A stretch of 64,000 nt of DNA from Glaciecola sp. (GTDB lineage Bacteria; Pseudomonadota; Gammaproteobacteria; Enterobacterales; Alteromonadaceae). The notes beneath the pieces were generated by a model. That model did not search any database, was not told the DNA's origin, and saw nothing but the letters and a program-made list of their open reading frames with translations. How positions within the stretch are numbered: position 1 is the stretch's first letter; every line of letters begins with the position of its first letter. Of the stretch, positions 62,399-64,000 are shown piece by piece. The position numbers and the translations under genes are program-made. The stretch is taken from assembly GCA_029251505.1 (NCBI GenBank), contig JAQXDG010000081.1:1-64000 (forward strand), written 5' to 3'.

Positions 62399-64000
62399 TA
62401 AGCAAACTGCTCATCAAATTCGGTTTGCGCTTCTTCTAGTGCTTCTTGGGCTTCGCACCATGTTTCTTCGGCACTATCGTGTGCTTGTGTACTACTTGCT
62501 TGCTCAGAAAGTAATGTTTTGAGCTGTGCCTTTTGGCTATCTTCATACACACTAGGATCGCTTAATGCAGCTTCAATCTGAGTTAATTTTGCTTGTGCGC
62601 GTTCCATGGCTTGTTCACTTTGGGTAATTTGTTTTCTCAAGGCCGCTGTCGCTTTTCGAAATTCGGCTTCTAAGCGTTTTTGAGTTTTGCGATCCACCGC
62701 AGTCGTATTACTGCTGTTAGCTTCATTGGGTGCCGATTGTTTGGCATTATCGGCCTGGCGCTCTTTTTTAGTTTCGTTTAATACCCATTGGGTATAGTCA
62801 TCCAAATCACCACTAAATACGGCGACTTCTCCAGCATCAACCAAGTAAAAATCTTCGCACACCGAGGCTAATAATGTTCGGTCATGTGATACCAACACCA
62901 TCGCACCGGTAAACCCTTGTAACGCAAAATTCAGCGCATCTCGCATTTCAAGATCCAAGTGGTTTGTCGGCTCATCGAGCAACAACAAATTGGGTTTGCG
63001 ATATACAATCAACGCTAAGGCTAAGCGGGCTTTTTCACCACCAGACATTGGCTTAACGATACTGGTTGCTTCATCACCATGAAAGCCAAATCCCCCTAAA
63101 TAATCACGCAAGGCTTGCTCCGTCGCAGCACGATCGATGTGTTGTAAATGCGACAATGGCGATCCTGCCATATCTAACGTATCCACTTGATGCTGAGCAA
63201 AATAGCCGATATCTAAGCCTTGTGAGGTCGTGTACTCACCGCTCATAGGCTGGTGTGCTTGGGCTAACAACTTAATTAAGGTCGATTTACCTGCGCCATT
63301 GCGTCCGAGCAAACCGATACGACTACCAGGCACCAAATTAAGTTTAACCTCATGGAGGATTACGTTATCGCCATAACCAATTTTGACTTTTTCCATTGCA
63401 ACTAATGGATTGGGTAATTTAGCCGGCGGCAAAAACTCAAAACTAAAAGCACTTTGGGCATGCACAGGGGCAATTTCTTGCATTTTTTCTAGCTGTTTAA
63501 TCCGGCTCTGTGCTTGTTTAGCTTTACTCGCCTTGGCTTTGAAACGATCGATAAACGATTGCAAATGGGCGGTTTTGGCTTGTTGTTTGGTGTATTCTAA
63601 CTGTTGTAAACGCAAGCGTTCAGAACGTTGACGTTGATAACTCGTATAATTCCCTTTGTAATGCAGCAATGTTGCAGATTCAAAGGACAGGACATGTTGC
63701 GCTATCGCATCGATAAAGGATTTATCATGTGAAATAAGCAGCAAGGTACCCGGGTATTTTTGCAACCATTTCTCTAGCCAAATAACAGCGTCTAAATCTA
63801 AATGGTTGGTCGGCTCATCAAGTAACAAAATATCCGATGGACATAATAGTGCTTGCGCTAAGTTTAAGCGCATGCGCCAACCACCTGAGAAATCACTAAC
63901 TGGTCGCGTCAATGCTTCGTTATTAAAACCTAGCCCCGCTAAGATAGTCGCTGCGCGGGCTTGCACATCGTAGGCACCGGCATCTTGTAATTGAGCATGT
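62398..64000 (-). CDS. yheS: ABC-F family ATP-binding protein (YheS-like), 5' part beyond window
   Basis: Two ABC signature/Walker B units (DFSGGWRMRLNLAQALLCPSDILLLDEPTNHLDL; MSGGEKARLALALIVYRKPNLLLLDEPTNHLDL); frame open to window end. Confidence 0.92.
   Translation of the reverse strand, partial: HAQLQDAGAYDVQARAATILAGLGFNNEALTRPVSDFSGGWRMRLNLAQALLCPSDILLLDEPTNHLDLDAVIWLEKWLQKYPGTLLLISHDKSFIDAIAQHVLSFESATLLHYKGNYTSYQRQRSERLRLQQLEYTKQQAKTAHLQSFIDRFKAKASKAKQAQSRIKQLEKMQEIAPVHAQSAFSFEFLPPAKLPNPLVAMEKVKIGYGDNVILHEVKLNLVPGSRIGLLGRNGAGKSTLIKLLAQAHQPMSGEYTTSQGLDIGYFAQHQVDTLDMAGSPLSHLQHIDRAATEQALRDYLGGFGFHGDEATSIVKPMSGGEKARLALALIVYRKPNLLLLDEPTNHLDLEMRDALNFALQGFTGAMVLVSHDRTLLASVCEDFYLVDAGEVAVFSGDLDDYTQWVLNETKKERQADNAKQSAPNEANSSNTTAVDRKTQKRLEAEFRKATAALRKQITQSEQAMERAQAKLTQIEAALSDPSVYEDSQKAQLKTLLSEQASSTQAHDSAEETWCEAQEALEEAQTEFDEQFA

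Noticed and set aside
1-64000. CRISPR arrays, tRNA or rRNA genes, prophage, intact IS elements
   Set aside because: No regularly spaced repeats, cloverleaf-like sequences, rRNA signatures, transposase or phage structural ORFs were recognised by eye; a tRNAscan/Infernal run would be needed for certainty.

Overview
The window looks like a chromosomal core region of a gammaproteobacterium (Alteromonadales-like by gene content and order; inferred without a database search). Coding density is high. Recognisable blocks: (1) nnr-tsaE-amiB-mutL-miaA-hfq-hflX-hflK-hflC on the minus strand, divergent from queG. (2) hemE, nudC, zur, and a cheX-like gene broken by an in-frame TGA. (3) An OmpA/TSP3 protein. 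(4) rpsF-rpsR-rplI-dnaB, where dnaB carries a ~433-aa intein exactly inside the Walker A motif and rpsF has a leader hairpin resembling the S6:S18 autoregulatory motif. (5) A 1319-aa one-piece hybrid two-component regulator next to a DcaP-like porin. (6) A LysR regulator and a FAD/Fe-S D-lactate dehydrogenase. (7) A VRR-NUC (FAN1-like) nuclease fused to a DEDDh exonuclease, with a LexA-like palindrome directly upstream. (8) A flavin reductase/HiPIP cluster. (9) prmA, dusB-fis, purH-purD, a phosphoribulokinase, ompR-envZ, hslO-hslR. (10) A complete type II secretion operon gspC-N. (11) A REC-GGDEF protein, yrfG, nudE, cysQ, yheU, yheT, a TIGR02444 protein and an ABC-F ATPase cut by the window edge. 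I saw no CRISPR array, rRNA, tRNA, prophage or intact insertion sequence. The observations most worth following up are the DnaB intein, the FAN1-like/exonuclease fusion with its SOS-like box, the nonsense codon in cheX, and the rpsF leader. I found no clearly new multi-gene system.
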